Shown piece by piece: positions 8,731-17,238 of a stretch of 64,000 bases of DNA. A model generated the notes under the pieces. That model searched no databases, was not told the DNA's origin, and was given only the letters and a program-made list of their open reading frames with translations. Source of the DNA: Chania fonticola_B (GTDB taxonomy: Bacteria > Pseudomonadota > Gammaproteobacteria > Enterobacterales > Enterobacteriaceae); NCBI RefSeq assembly GCF_048537545.1, contig NZ_CP183218.1, one strand, 5' to 3'. Both the position numbers and the translations under genes were made by a program. Every line of letters starts with the position of its first letter. The first letter of the stretch is position 1.

Positions 8731-9684
8731 TCAGATCTGATAGTCGATAACCTGTTCCAACTGATCGGAGAACACTTTCTCTTTAATGTCCGTGAGCGAC
8801 AAGGTGGGATTACATAGCTGGATAAACTGCCAGGTATAGTTACGTTGTAACTGACCGCGTTTCAGCCCCAACCAGACGGTATTAGGCTCAAACAAATGTT
8901 CGGCATTGAGGCTCACCAACCCACGATCGCGCTCTTTTTCAAACGACATATCCGCCAGAATGCCTACACCCAGCCCCAACTCAACATAGGTTTTGATGAC
9001 GTCAGAATCCTGGGCGCTTAGCGCGATATCCGGCGTCAGCCCTGCGGCTTTGAATGCCGCATCCAGCCGTGAGCGCCCGGTGATCCCCTGGCGATAGGTA
9101 ATCAACGGCAACGCACTGAGCATTTCCAACGTAACCAGCGGTTGGCGTGTCAATTCGTGGCCTTCCGGAACCAGGATTGCATGGTTCCAGCGGTAATAGG
9201 GAAAAGCAGCCAATGACTCTTCGCTCATCAGGCGTTCACTGGCGATGCCGATATCCGCTTCGCCGCAGGCCAGCATGGCGGCAATCTCCTCCGGGCTCCC
9301 CTGATTAAGCACCACGCGTACCTGCGGATACAGCGCTCGAAACTCCTTAATCACCCCCGGTAGGCTGTAGCGGGCCTGGGTATGGGTGGTGGCAATATGG
9401 AGTTGGCCCGCGTCTTTACTGCTGAACACATCGGCCAGACGGCGGATATTATTGGCATCATTGAGGATGCGTTCCGCGACCACCAACAGCTCTTTGCCCG
9501 GTTCGGTCATGCCTAATAACCGTTTGCCACGGCGGATAAATATCTCAATCCCCAGTTCTTCTTCCAGCTCGCGAATATGACGGCTAACCCCAGACTGTGA
9601 GGTAAATAACGCATTCGCGACGTCAGTCAGGTTGTAGTTGCAACGCGCTGACTCACGGATAATTTTTAATTGCTGAAAATTCAT
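8731..9684 (-). CDS. cbl: LysR-family sulfur-starvation regulator Cbl
   Basis: LysR-type activator closely related to CysB; in E. coli Cbl activates the taurine and alkanesulfonate genes (tau, ssu) during sulfate limitation. The 317-residue protein starts MNFQQLKIIRESARCNYNLT with the helix-turn-helix ALFTSQSGVSRHIRELE, followed by the effector domain with IATTHTQARYSLPGVIKEF, ITYRQGITGRSR and AQDSDVIKTYVELGLGVGI. The C-terminal residues EQVIDYQI match the Cbl end. Cbl is preferred over CysB because of the length and C-terminus. The start at 9684 has AGAGGA upstream; an earlier in-frame start at 9717 was rejected. No sulfonate genes are adjacent. Confidence 0.9.
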   Translation of the reverse strand: MNFQQLKIIRESARCNYNLTDVANALFTSQSGVSRHIRELEEELGIEIFIRRGKRLLGMTEPGKELLVVAERILNDANNIRRLADVFSSKDAGQLHIATTHTQARYSLPGVIKEFRALYPQVRVVLNQGSPEEIAAMLACGEADIGIASERLMSEESLAAFPYYRWNHAILVPEGHELTRQPLVTLEMLSALPLITYRQGITGRSRLDAAFKAAGLTPDIALSAQDSDVIKTYVELGLGVGILADMSFEKERDRGLVSLNAEHLFEPNTVWLGLKRGQLQRNYTWQFIQLCNPTLSLTDIKEKVFSDQLEQVIDYQI

Positions 9685-9993
9685 TCCGTCCTCTTCTCTC
9701 CCCAAAACCGTTAACAATATTGATACGGAGTCTGGGCAAACAGAACAAATAAGGAATAGTCTTTACTTATAGCTTTTAATGCTAAGTGCATTTTTTATCA
9801 TTAAAAATTCACCACCGCTTTTCTTTCGATTTTAAATGGCTTTAAAATTAATGAGATAAATAACCACCTTGATATTGTGGCTAAATGATTTATGCAGCAA
9901 AAAGTTATTACCTAGAGGGATAAGATATATCAACGCGAAGGTTGTTGAAGCATTTGGGGGCGCGCAATACCACGCCCCGACGGTAACTGAAGG
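9685..9993. other. Gap between chaC and cbl
   Basis: 309 bases, A+T-rich in the part near cbl (9770-9860). It should hold the cbl promoter on the minus strand. I see no convincing gene, terminator or repeat. Confidence 0.5.
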
Positions 9994-10689
9994 TTAGGCC
10001 GTGGCTTCGCCACCTATTGGCCCCGAGGTGTTCTGTTGCAGCCACTGGCGGACATAGCCGACCAGATCGCCGATGCAGTCATCCTTCATGCCGTGATTTT
10101 TCAGCTCGTTGTCCAAGGCAAACAGATACTGCGCATTGGTGCCCAACGGGCCGCTGGCGCTGGCGATCAGCGGAGCGATCACCTGATGGCTGGTATCCGC
10201 TTCAAATAGCGGATGCAGCGGGTTCATCACAAACACCAAGGCGGTGACGATGCTGCCGTCTTCCAGCGTCAGGTCACACCAGGTTGGCAGATAGCAACCG
10301 GTGATCATCTCACGCTTCCACAGGAGTTCCAGCTCTTCACGTAGCTTATCTTCCGGCAGGCGGAAGGCCAGACCGGTGGTTTGCCCCCCTTCCTGCAGAG
10401 CAAGCATGCGCCCTGGCTGATGCAGCGTGCCCCGTCCGGCGGTCAAACGCAGGCAAAATGCCCGATGCCAGCCTTGCAGCGTCGCCGGGCGCACCTCTTC
10501 GGATTCAAATACCGGGTTCCACATCAGTGAACCATAGCCGAAAACCCATACTGGGCTATTATCCGGCCGCCTGGAGAGTGTACATGTCAGTGAGGCCGAG
10601 CGCTGTTCCGGCGTCAGCAACAGCGACTCTTCGATCGTGCCGAATGCCGTTTTGCAGTCTGCTTTTTGCAGAAAATCTCGAGTTAACAC
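9994..10689 (-). CDS. chaC: Glutathione-specific gamma-glutamylcyclotransferase ChaC
   Basis: Cytosolic enzyme of the ChaC family that cleaves glutathione to 5-oxoproline and Cys-Gly. The 231-residue protein carries the family's nucleotide-like loop VFGYGSLMWNP (about residues 49-59), RAFCLRLTAGRGTLHQPGRML, the substrate-loop region WKREMITGCYLPTW with the general-base Glu, and the HPLFEADTSHQVI segment. The start is GTG at 10689, with a strong AGGAGG nine bases upstream. In E. coli chaC lies in chaABC; here chaA is 1.5 kb away on the other strand with a siderophore-interacting gene between, and no chaB is seen. Confidence 0.93.
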   Translation of the reverse strand: MLTRDFLQKADCKTAFGTIEESLLLTPEQRSASLTCTLSRRPDNSPVWVFGYGSLMWNPVFESEEVRPATLQGWHRAFCLRLTAGRGTLHQPGRMLALQEGGQTTGLAFRLPEDKLREELELLWKREMITGCYLPTWCDLTLEDGSIVTALVFVMNPLHPLFEADTSHQVIAPLIASASGPLGTNAQYLFALDNELKNHGMKDDCIGDLVGYVRQWLQQNTSGPIGGEATA

Positions 10690-11001
10690 CTAATACAACC
10701 TCCTGGGAATAGGATTGCCCTAAACCCTTCGCCACTGTGTATGCAATTTCTTTTTTGGGATTCAGGGCGTATTTATTTCCACCGCCCCGATGCATTAATG
10801 ACCATATTCTTTTCTGACCTTTCAATCAAGTTTCCAGGCATATTTAATGTGAAAAAGTATTTGTACCCAGAAGCAATAATAATTATAGACGTAAAACTTT
10901 ACTCTTCCCCTGCGTTTTGTTAACAGAGCTCAGCGTTTTAACCGTAAAAAAATACAATCCGGGCGGATCACGCCGCTTGGCCTGATGTGCCACGCCAATC
11001 A

Positions 11002-11020
11002 GCAAACAATTCTCATTATC
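11002..11020. promoter_or_regulatory. Fur box upstream of the siderophore-interacting gene
   Basis: GCAAACAATTCTCATTATC matches the 19-base Fur consensus at 13 positions, including an intact right half TCATTATC. It ends 44 bases before the GTG start at 11065, so iron-responsive repression of that gene is likely. The 10690-11064 gap otherwise shows no gene. Confidence 0.65.
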
Positions 11021-11064
11021 AAATGGCATGATATACTGCCTGCAGAATGATAAAGGAGAACCCC

Positions 11065-11883
11065 GTGACAACCGAAACCCCTCGCAGCCGCGCACCCTAT
11101 TTGATCGAAGTTGCCCGTTTACGCGACATCACGCCGCACCTGCGCCGTATCACCTTCAGCGCGCCAGACCTGCGTTTTTACCCTGCTGAAGCCGCCGCCG
11201 CACATATCAAGGTGTTCTTACCGCTCGTAGGCCAAACCCAGCCAGACCTGCCCACGCTCACCGAGAAGGGCCCGGTGTGGGCCGCCGATGCCGTGCGCCC
11301 GCTAATTCGCACCTACTCTATTCGAGCCGTCCGCCCGCAACAGGGTGAAATTGATATTGAGTTTGCCCTGCACGACCATAGCGGGCCAGCGGTGAACTTT
11401 GCACGCCAGGCCAAGCCGGGGGATAAAATTGGTATCAGCAACCCTGGCGGCCCCAAACCAATGTTGCCAGCGGCCGACTTCTACTGCCTGGCTGGCGATC
11501 CTTCTTCATTACCGGCCATCGCCGCACTGCTGGAAAACTTGCCAGCACATAGCGAAGGCCACGCTTTTATCCGTGTCGATACCCCTGCGGACGTTATCGA
11601 TCTGCAAAAACCTGCCGGTGTTGAACTAAGCTGGATCATTGGCGGCACGGAGAAAACGGCCGATCTCATCACGCAATTCTGCGCCTTGCCACTGCCGCAA
11701 AGCGGCACCCAGTACTGGCTGGCAGGTGAGGACCGCCTGGTGGTCGAACTGCGTCGTTACCTGCGCCGGGAGCGCCAATGTGAGCGTAATCAGCTTTATG
11801 CCGTACCTTACTGGCGTGAAGGGCTAAATGAAGAGGGTTACCACCAGAAAAGGCACGATATCATGGATAACATTGACTCCTGA
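11065..11883 (+). CDS. Siderophore-interacting protein (NADPH/FAD ferric-siderophore reductase family)
   Basis: Cytoplasmic flavoprotein of the SIP/ViuB/YqjH type that releases iron from imported ferric siderophores by reduction. About 272 residues: a FAD-binding beta-barrel (LRRITFSAPDLRF; flavin motif RTYSIRAV; HDHSGPAVNFARQAKPGDKI) and a C-terminal NAD(P)-binding lobe (DFYCLAGDPSSLPAIAALLE; QYWLAGEDRLVVELRRYLRRE). The start is GTG at 11065 with AAAGGAG six bases upstream; an ATG at 11047 would overlap that ribosome site. A Fur box lies just upstream. It stands alone, with no siderophore synthesis genes in the window. Confidence 0.85.
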   Translation: MTTETPRSRAPYLIEVARLRDITPHLRRITFSAPDLRFYPAEAAAAHIKVFLPLVGQTQPDLPTLTEKGPVWAADAVRPLIRTYSIRAVRPQQGEIDIEFALHDHSGPAVNFARQAKPGDKIGISNPGGPKPMLPAADFYCLAGDPSSLPAIAALLENLPAHSEGHAFIRVDTPADVIDLQKPAGVELSWIIGGTEKTADLITQFCALPLPQSGTQYWLAGEDRLVVELRRYLRRERQCERNQLYAVPYWREGLNEEGYHQKRHDIMDNIDS

Positions 11884-11980
11884 ACGCCATTATCTGCCTT
11901 ATTTACCGTGAAAAATGCCAGTTAAAACCCTTTTATAGGCGTTTAACATAGAACACCTGGATTTTTACGTAAAAGTAAGT

Positions 11981-12010
11981 AAAAAAAACCGCATCGTATG
12001 CGGTTTTTTT
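11981..12010. terminator. Bidirectional rho-independent terminator after the siderophore-interacting gene
   Basis: Stem ACCGCAT / ATGCGGT with a three-base CGT loop, an 8-A run before and a 7-T run after. It lies about 100 bases past the stop at 11883 and would also stop minus-strand transcription. The gap up to chaA (12193) holds nothing else recognisable. Confidence 0.85.
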
Positions 12011-12192
12011 GTTACTCTTATCACATAAAGCAAAGTTTTGCTTTCTAAAAACCAAACACAACATCACATTATTACTCGGCGTCATGCGCAGAGTGTATCC
12101 TATTATTATTAACAACTTTCTGGATACGCTGACCCTATCTGCAGGTGAACAGCGATGACGGGCCACGCAGTTTGAGAAGGAGATGTACCGTA

Positions 12193-13293
12193 ATGAAGTC
12201 GCACAACGATCCTGGCCGATCCAAATCTCGCCACACAGAGTATTCCCTGATTTTCCCTATCGCCGCGTTGGTTGTGCTCAACCTGTGGAGCGGTACCAGC
12301 AGTTTCCCACTGATTGTGGCCATCAACATTATTGCCCTGGTCGGTATCCTCAGCAGTGCTTTCAGCGTGGTACGCCATGCAGACGTCCTGGCCCACCGCT
12401 TGGGTGAACCCTACGGCTCGCTGATCCTCAGCCTGTCGGTAGTGATCCTGGAAGTGAGCCTGATTTCGGCACTGATGGCAACCGGCGACGCGGCCCCGGC
12501 CCTGATGCGCGACACACTGTATTCAATCATCATGATTGTGACAGCCGGATTGGTTGGGGTTGCCCTGCTGCTCGGCGGGCGCAAGTTTGCTACCCAGTAC
12601 GTTAACCTTGGCGGTATCAAACAATACCTGATGGCGATCCTCCCACTGGCGGTGATCGTGCTGGTGTTGCCAAGCGCCTTGCCTGGGGGCAACTTCAGCG
12701 TGGGCCAGTCACTGCTGGTTGCGGCCATCTCGGCGGCAATGTACGGCGTGTTCCTGCTGATCCAGACCAAAACCCACCAGAGCCTGTTTGTTTATGAACA
12801 CGAAGATGACGATGGCGACCCGCACCACGGTAAACCCTCGTCGCACAGCAGCCTGTGGCATGCCGCCTGGTTGATCGTGCACCTGGTCGCGGTCATTGCC
12901 GTAACCAAATTCAACGCCAACCCGCTTGAAGGCTTGCTTACCAAGCTGAACGCACCAACCCAGTTCACCGGTTTCCTGGTTGCGTTGCTGATCCTGTCCC
13001 CGGAAGGGTTGGGTGCTCTGCGCGCGGTTTTGAACAATCAGGTGCAGCGCGCCATGAACCTGTTCTTCGGCTCGGTGCTGGCGACCATTTCACTGACGGT
13101 GCCAGCGGTAACGATTATTGCCACCCTGACTGGCCAGACGCTAATCTTCGGCCTGCAAGCACCGCATATGGTAGTGATGCTGACGGTGTTGATCTTGTGC
13201 CATATCTCGTTCTCTACCGGCAGAACCAACGTGTTAAACGGCACCGCGCACCTGGCGCTGTTTGCCGCTTATATGATGACGATATTTGCCTGA
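12193..13293 (+). CDS. chaA: Sodium-potassium/proton antiporter ChaA
   Basis: Inner-membrane cation/proton antiporter of the CaCA superfamily (Ca2+, Na+ and K+ efflux at alkaline pH). The 366-residue protein has about eleven membrane segments, the two internal repeats with SAFSVVRHADVLAHRLGEPY and LLILSPEGLGALRAVLNNQVQRAMN (catalytic acidic residues in the alpha repeats), and a central cytoplasmic acidic/His loop EHEDDDGDPHHGKPSSHSS typical of ChaA. The start was placed at 12193 with AAGGAG upstream; the in-frame ATG at 12145 would add 16 residues not seen in homologues. Confidence 0.95.
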   Translation: MKSHNDPGRSKSRHTEYSLIFPIAALVVLNLWSGTSSFPLIVAINIIALVGILSSAFSVVRHADVLAHRLGEPYGSLILSLSVVILEVSLISALMATGDAAPALMRDTLYSIIMIVTAGLVGVALLLGGRKFATQYVNLGGIKQYLMAILPLAVIVLVLPSALPGGNFSVGQSLLVAAISAAMYGVFLLIQTKTHQSLFVYEHEDDDGDPHHGKPSSHSSLWHAAWLIVHLVAVIAVTKFNANPLEGLLTKLNAPTQFTGFLVALLILSPEGLGALRAVLNNQVQRAMNLFFGSVLATISLTVPAVTIIATLTGQTLIFGLQAPHMVVMLTVLILCHISFSTGRTNVLNGTAHLALFAAYMMTIFA

Positions 13294-13315
13294 TAGCGGG
13301 TGGTTACAAAACATC

Positions 13316-13342
13316 AACGGGGCGCATTATTTGCGCCCCGTT
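13316..13342. terminator. Terminator shared by convergent chaA and lpxO
   Basis: Eleven-base stem AACGGGGCGCA / TGCGCCCCGTT with a five-base TTATT loop, lying between the chaA stop (13293) and the lpxO stop (13347). It can serve both strands. Confidence 0.8.
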
Positions 13343-13346
13343 CTAT

Positions 13347-14249
13347 TTATAGTGCAAAGAAAATCAGTGCTGCAATCCCGCCAAACAGCAGCCATTTGAT
13401 AATGTAATAGCCCGTCTTGTTCCAGGCTTTTAATCGCTTGCCAACCTTACGCACGGCATAGATATATTTGAATAGCCGATTGACGCCGCCGGTACGATCG
13501 CCCTCTTCATTCGGTGCCGTCGCAGCACTCATCAAATTACGCCCCAACCAGTGATTCACCGCCTGCGCCCAACGGTAACGCATCGGCCGCTCGATGTCGC
13601 AAAATAGGATCAGGCGGTTTTCCCCGCTCTGGTTTTCGGCATAGTGCAGATAGGTTTCATCGAACATCACCCCTTCACCATCGCGCCAACTGTAGCGTTC
13701 GCCATCCACTTCGATAAAGCAGCGGTCGTCATTCGGGGTGATCAACCCCAGGTGATAACGCAACGAACCGGCATAAGGGTCGCGGTGGCGTGGCAAGCGG
13801 CTGCCATGGGGTAATTCGGCAAACATCGCGGCCTTCACCGAAGGCAGTCTACGCAACAGCGCAGTGGTTTGCGGGCATAACGCCATTGCCGAAGGATGGT
13901 TATCCTCATACCACTTCAGGTAAAAGCGCTTCCAGCCGGTTTTGAAGAAGGAGTTGAATCCGGCGTCGTTAAATTTATCCGACGCCTTGATTTGCTGGAT
14001 CTCCATCAGTTGCTGCCCTTCTTCCCGAATGGTCTGCCAGTTGTCACGCAGGATAATGAGATCGGGAAACTGCTCCGGTTGCAGGTAAGGCGTGGTCGGC
14101 ACCCGTGAGAACAGGTACATAAACACGTTCAGCGGTGCGGTAAAGGTGGAATGGTCGGAAAGCTGACGCCAAAAGGGATAGCGAACACGGCCACGATAAT
14201 GAATGTAAATAACGCACAAAATCAATAAGATAAGAATGATATATTTCAT
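13347..14249 (-). CDS. lpxO: Lipid A hydroxylase LpxO
   Basis: Inner-membrane Fe(II)/2-oxoglutarate dioxygenase that hydroxylates the 3'-secondary acyl chain of lipid A. The protein has about 300 residues: an N-terminal anchor (KYIILILLILCVIYIHY), an aspartyl/asparaginyl beta-hydroxylase domain with the metal motif HRD (LPRHRDPYAGSLRYHLGL) and a distal His in DETYLHYAENQSGENR, the 2-oxoglutarate-binding Arg nearby (RLILFCDIERP), and a C-terminal membrane helix. The start at 14249 was chosen over 14300 because the anchor begins directly there. The gene converges with chaA. Confidence 0.9.
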   Translation of the reverse strand: MKYIILILLILCVIYIHYRGRVRYPFWRQLSDHSTFTAPLNVFMYLFSRVPTTPYLQPEQFPDLIILRDNWQTIREEGQQLMEIQQIKASDKFNDAGFNSFFKTGWKRFYLKWYEDNHPSAMALCPQTTALLRRLPSVKAAMFAELPHGSRLPRHRDPYAGSLRYHLGLITPNDDRCFIEVDGERYSWRDGEGVMFDETYLHYAENQSGENRLILFCDIERPMRYRWAQAVNHWLGRNLMSAATAPNEEGDRTGGVNRLFKYIYAVRKVGKRLKAWNKTGYYIIKWLLFGGIAALIFFAL

Positions 14250-14636
14250 GATAACTTCAGAGCCCCAAAATACGACCATCAGCATGCAAGCACAGCACAC
14301 AACCCAACGATTCCCATAGCTCCGTTAAGATCGGTTTAACGGCCGCAAGACACCAATAATTAACGCTATTGAAACCAAAATTCTATACAAAAAACCGCAA
14401 AAATTTACACAAAGCTTAAACGAGAATGGGATTTACGCTAGGGAAAAATGGAGATCGACGTCTTGCTCTGGTCATCGAGACCGCCCCCACTCACAGGGTC
14501 GAGGGATCCCCAGAAAAATTGAGACGAGAAGCTGGCGATTCTTCCCCTTAAATTTCGGTTTATCTATTGTTAGCGCCGTTTTCTCAAACTCAAGCTACCA
14601 GATAAACCATCAATAAGACCTCGCCTCATCCCGTTT
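14250..14636. other. Gap between lpxO and the A+T-rich operon
   Basis: 387 bases that change from ordinary composition (lpxO side) to A+T-rich (right side). This is probably the left boundary of the accessory segment. I found no gene, no clear terminator after the MFS gene and no obvious direct repeat matching the right boundary near 18840. Confidence 0.5.
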
Positions 14637-15833
14637 TCATTGTTTTTTAATCATCCTCCCCTTCATCAGGTAAATAAGGAAGATAATCATAATCAGGCCA
14701 GACATGGCATTAACAACCCACCACCCACGTTCATTAATCATAAACATACCAACAGAGAAAGAAGCAACGAGATTACATAAATACGTCATTGATGAATTTA
14801 GTCCCTGTACCTTATGCTTTACTTCCGGTAGCGAGCATCTATTAATTAAAAATGTGCCACCGCTGAACATAAAACTCCAGCCAATACCAACGGCAATCAG
14901 CGAAATCAAGTAACCCATTGACGCATCAAGACAGAGTGCAACCAAAACACCCACCAGAAATAACAAAGCCCCTAACGCAATTAAATTAAACGTGCTTAAC
15001 TTACTCAAAATAAACGGCAATAGTAATGCCGGTGCATACATGGCAAAAAAATGCCACTGTAAAACAACAGCACTTTGATTTATATCAAAATGAGCGTGAT
15101 GCATGGCTAACGGTGCAGAGTTCATTAATAATGTCATTACAGCGAAACCTAACGCACAACTTAGCGTCCCAATGATAAAATCATTAGATCTAATCGTATG
15201 ACGATAGAGATTACTCCCTGTATCAGAGTCGCTTGAGCTCTTTCCTTTAACAACCATCTCTGATTTTGGCAAAATTATAAACATTTGCGTCAGCAGCGTT
15301 AATACAAATACGGAAGCTGATATTAAAAACGTTCCAAGAAAAACATGATTACTAAACTGGTATGCACCTTGAGTTGCAAGAAATGGCCCTAACACGCCCC
15401 CAAGTATGCCGCCACCAATGATAAACGAAGTGCATCGTTTTTTCATACTTTCACTGTCAAATACTTCAGCAGCCGCAAACCGGTAATATTGATTAAATAC
15501 TGTCGCGCCGCCAATAATGAATGTAGAAAATACAAACAACGCGAAGGAGTGATAAAAAATAGCCGTTATAGCTAATATACTCCCAGCCAACCCAATTAAA
15601 CTACCAATAGCAAATGCGGTTCTTCTCCCATACCTGCTCATTAAGAATGACGCATAGTAGACCATTAGCGCAGCCCCCAGAACAGTAGCAGTCACCGGTA
15701 GCGTTGTTAAATAGCTTACGGGCGACAGCATATTACCAGCCAATGTAGAGGTTAGCGTCAGCAACGAAATTATAGAACCAGTAAGCCCCTGTCCCAAAAA
15801 AAGCGCGGTCAATGTGATATATTCCTTATTCAT
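14637..15833 (-). CDS. MFS transporter in the isocyanide-synthase-like operon
   Basis: A 398-residue polytopic protein with about twelve membrane segments and the MFS loop-2/3 motif in SRYGRRTAFAIGSLIGLAGS (residues about 67-86). It also has a central hydrophilic loop (KSEMVVKGKSSSDSDTGSN) separating two six-helix halves. It is the last gene of a minus-strand operon, 20 bases after the second PvcA-like gene, with AGGAGG upstream of its start. The family and its position suggest export of, or self-resistance to, the product of the two upstream enzymes; the substrate is unknown. Its sequence is visibly richer in A+T than the flanking core genes. Confidence 0.8.
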   Translation of the reverse strand: MNKEYITLTALFLGQGLTGSIISLLTLTSTLAGNMLSPVSYLTTLPVTATVLGAALMVYYASFLMSRYGRRTAFAIGSLIGLAGSILAITAIFYHSFALFVFSTFIIGGATVFNQYYRFAAAEVFDSESMKKRCTSFIIGGGILGGVLGPFLATQGAYQFSNHVFLGTFLISASVFVLTLLTQMFIILPKSEMVVKGKSSSDSDTGSNLYRHTIRSNDFIIGTLSCALGFAVMTLLMNSAPLAMHHAHFDINQSAVVLQWHFFAMYAPALLLPFILSKLSTFNLIALGALLFLVGVLVALCLDASMGYLISLIAVGIGWSFMFSGGTFLINRCSLPEVKHKVQGLNSSMTYLCNLVASFSVGMFMINERGWWVVNAMSGLIMIIFLIYLMKGRMIKKQ

Positions 15834-15853
15834 AACAACCTCCTCCCGTTAGA

Positions 15854-17224
15854 TTACTCATAAAATAACTTTGACCTTAACACAGACAAGTAAACCTCTT
15901 TAGTATCATTACTGTAAAAAAAAGGTTGCCCTCTAAACCTTAGCCAATCAAAGGCACTTTCTTGTGATAGGTAAACTTTTTTCACACCAGCTAATTGCAA
16001 AATCTCAAACTTTGTCCTGAATGAAATCGTGCCATCTGAAATAACTGCACAAACATGTTGTGATAATTTATTTCCTGCTACTCTCCCGAGAGTATAAATT
16101 GCTGGAATATCTCGCCTATCTTTTTTATCATGAACAGTAAGCCTTATGGCATCGCTATGCGTCTCACTTTTAGAAGTATTATCAATATCAGCATCCATTA
16201 AATGAATTGCAATATATTTCCTCGCTGATTGATAGGTAACTTCATAGAAAAAATCAATTGTATCGTCAAAAAGTTCCATATCAACAATTTCTTTTAGCCA
16301 ATAATTATGTGAATCTCGATTAAGAATGCACACAATCGCCATCATAATTAGCTTATCTAAATTCCCGCTATTTCTTACATATTTAGTAGTTGTTGCTGGC
16401 AAAGGAATACCGTGAGGAGAAAAATCATTAGCAGAGAGTATTGCGAACCAGTCAACATTTAATAGTACTGTCTTAAAAAACTTATCCACTTGCTCCTGCC
16501 CTACCGCAGCACAAGCTTCATCTAATTCTTTTTTATCTATATGATTAGAACTTCTGTATGGGGAAAAGTATATCCTTGCCTGGTCATTAGCAAAAAAATC
16601 AGCAATTATCTGCCTCTGATTATCATACTGCTCTACCTTTTCCTGACTGGTAAAAAGAGCCGGATAAAATCGACCACCACCAGTTAAAACGGTTAGCGTG
16701 ACTGGTTTCTGACTTATAAGATAAATACAATTCATGATAACTTGTAACGTCATGATAGCATAACACTCTGAAAAATCAGAAAAATACCCATCGGTTTTTA
16801 ACCCACCACAAGAGCGCTTAGCTTGTCCCCAACCAATTAAAAAATTGAGCTCATCTTTATTTAAAGATGCATATGTTTTTTCTTGCAGAATATAAGTATC
16901 AATATTCCCTGCATTTTTTGATATATTATGTTCGCGAAATAATTCGGTAATTAGTGCTGCTTGCAACCATTGTTTATCGTCCAACTTGGCATACATTATA
17001 TCATGTTCCAACCCTTCAATATTTCCTTTTAGTTTTTTCACAATTCGTTTTGACTCCTTATCTATATTCTCACTAAAATCACTCATTAAAACGTTGAATT
17101 CATCTCTGCTAAGAACCTCATCGTTTAGCTCTACATTAACTATCTCTGGATTCCAATTTTTGGTTATTTGATAGGGTAAGTCCGTTTCACTAACGAATGT
17201 TCTACTATTAATATAATCGATCAT
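15854..17224 (-). CDS. Divergent isocyanide synthase-like (PvcA/Dit1 family) protein A
   Basis: A 456-residue protein with no close match that I can name. Landmarks shared with its upstream neighbour point to the PvcA/IsnA/Dit1 fold: KTDGYFSDFSE (143-153, family pattern K-x-x-G-x-x-PD-x-x-E), TVLTGGGRFYP (178-188, family SDGRVF), RKYIAIHLMD (335-344), AIRLTVHDK (359-367, family IRLSIHP), SQHVCAV (388-394, family PWHxV) and a C-terminal GQPFFY (432-437). PvcA-type enzymes convert the amino group of Tyr or Trp to an isonitrile. Here the Pro-Asp and the Asp of the SDG motif are replaced, so activity may differ or be lost. It lies 14 bases after gene B and 20 before the MFS gene. The alternative is a structurally related enzyme of unknown chemistry. 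Confidence 0.5.
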   Translation of the reverse strand: MIDYINSRTFVSETDLPYQITKNWNPEIVNVELNDEVLSRDEFNVLMSDFSENIDKESKRIVKKLKGNIEGLEHDIMYAKLDDKQWLQAALITELFREHNISKNAGNIDTYILQEKTYASLNKDELNFLIGWGQAKRSCGGLKTDGYFSDFSECYAIMTLQVIMNCIYLISQKPVTLTVLTGGGRFYPALFTSQEKVEQYDNQRQIIADFFANDQARIYFSPYRSSNHIDKKELDEACAAVGQEQVDKFFKTVLLNVDWFAILSANDFSPHGIPLPATTTKYVRNSGNLDKLIMMAIVCILNRDSHNYWLKEIVDMELFDDTIDFFYEVTYQSARKYIAIHLMDADIDNTSKSETHSDAIRLTVHDKKDRRDIPAIYTLGRVAGNKLSQHVCAVISDGTISFRTKFEILQLAGVKKVYLSQESAFDWLRFRGQPFFYSNDTKEVYLSVLRSKLFYE

Positions 17225-17238
17225 TTTTAGCCTCTGAT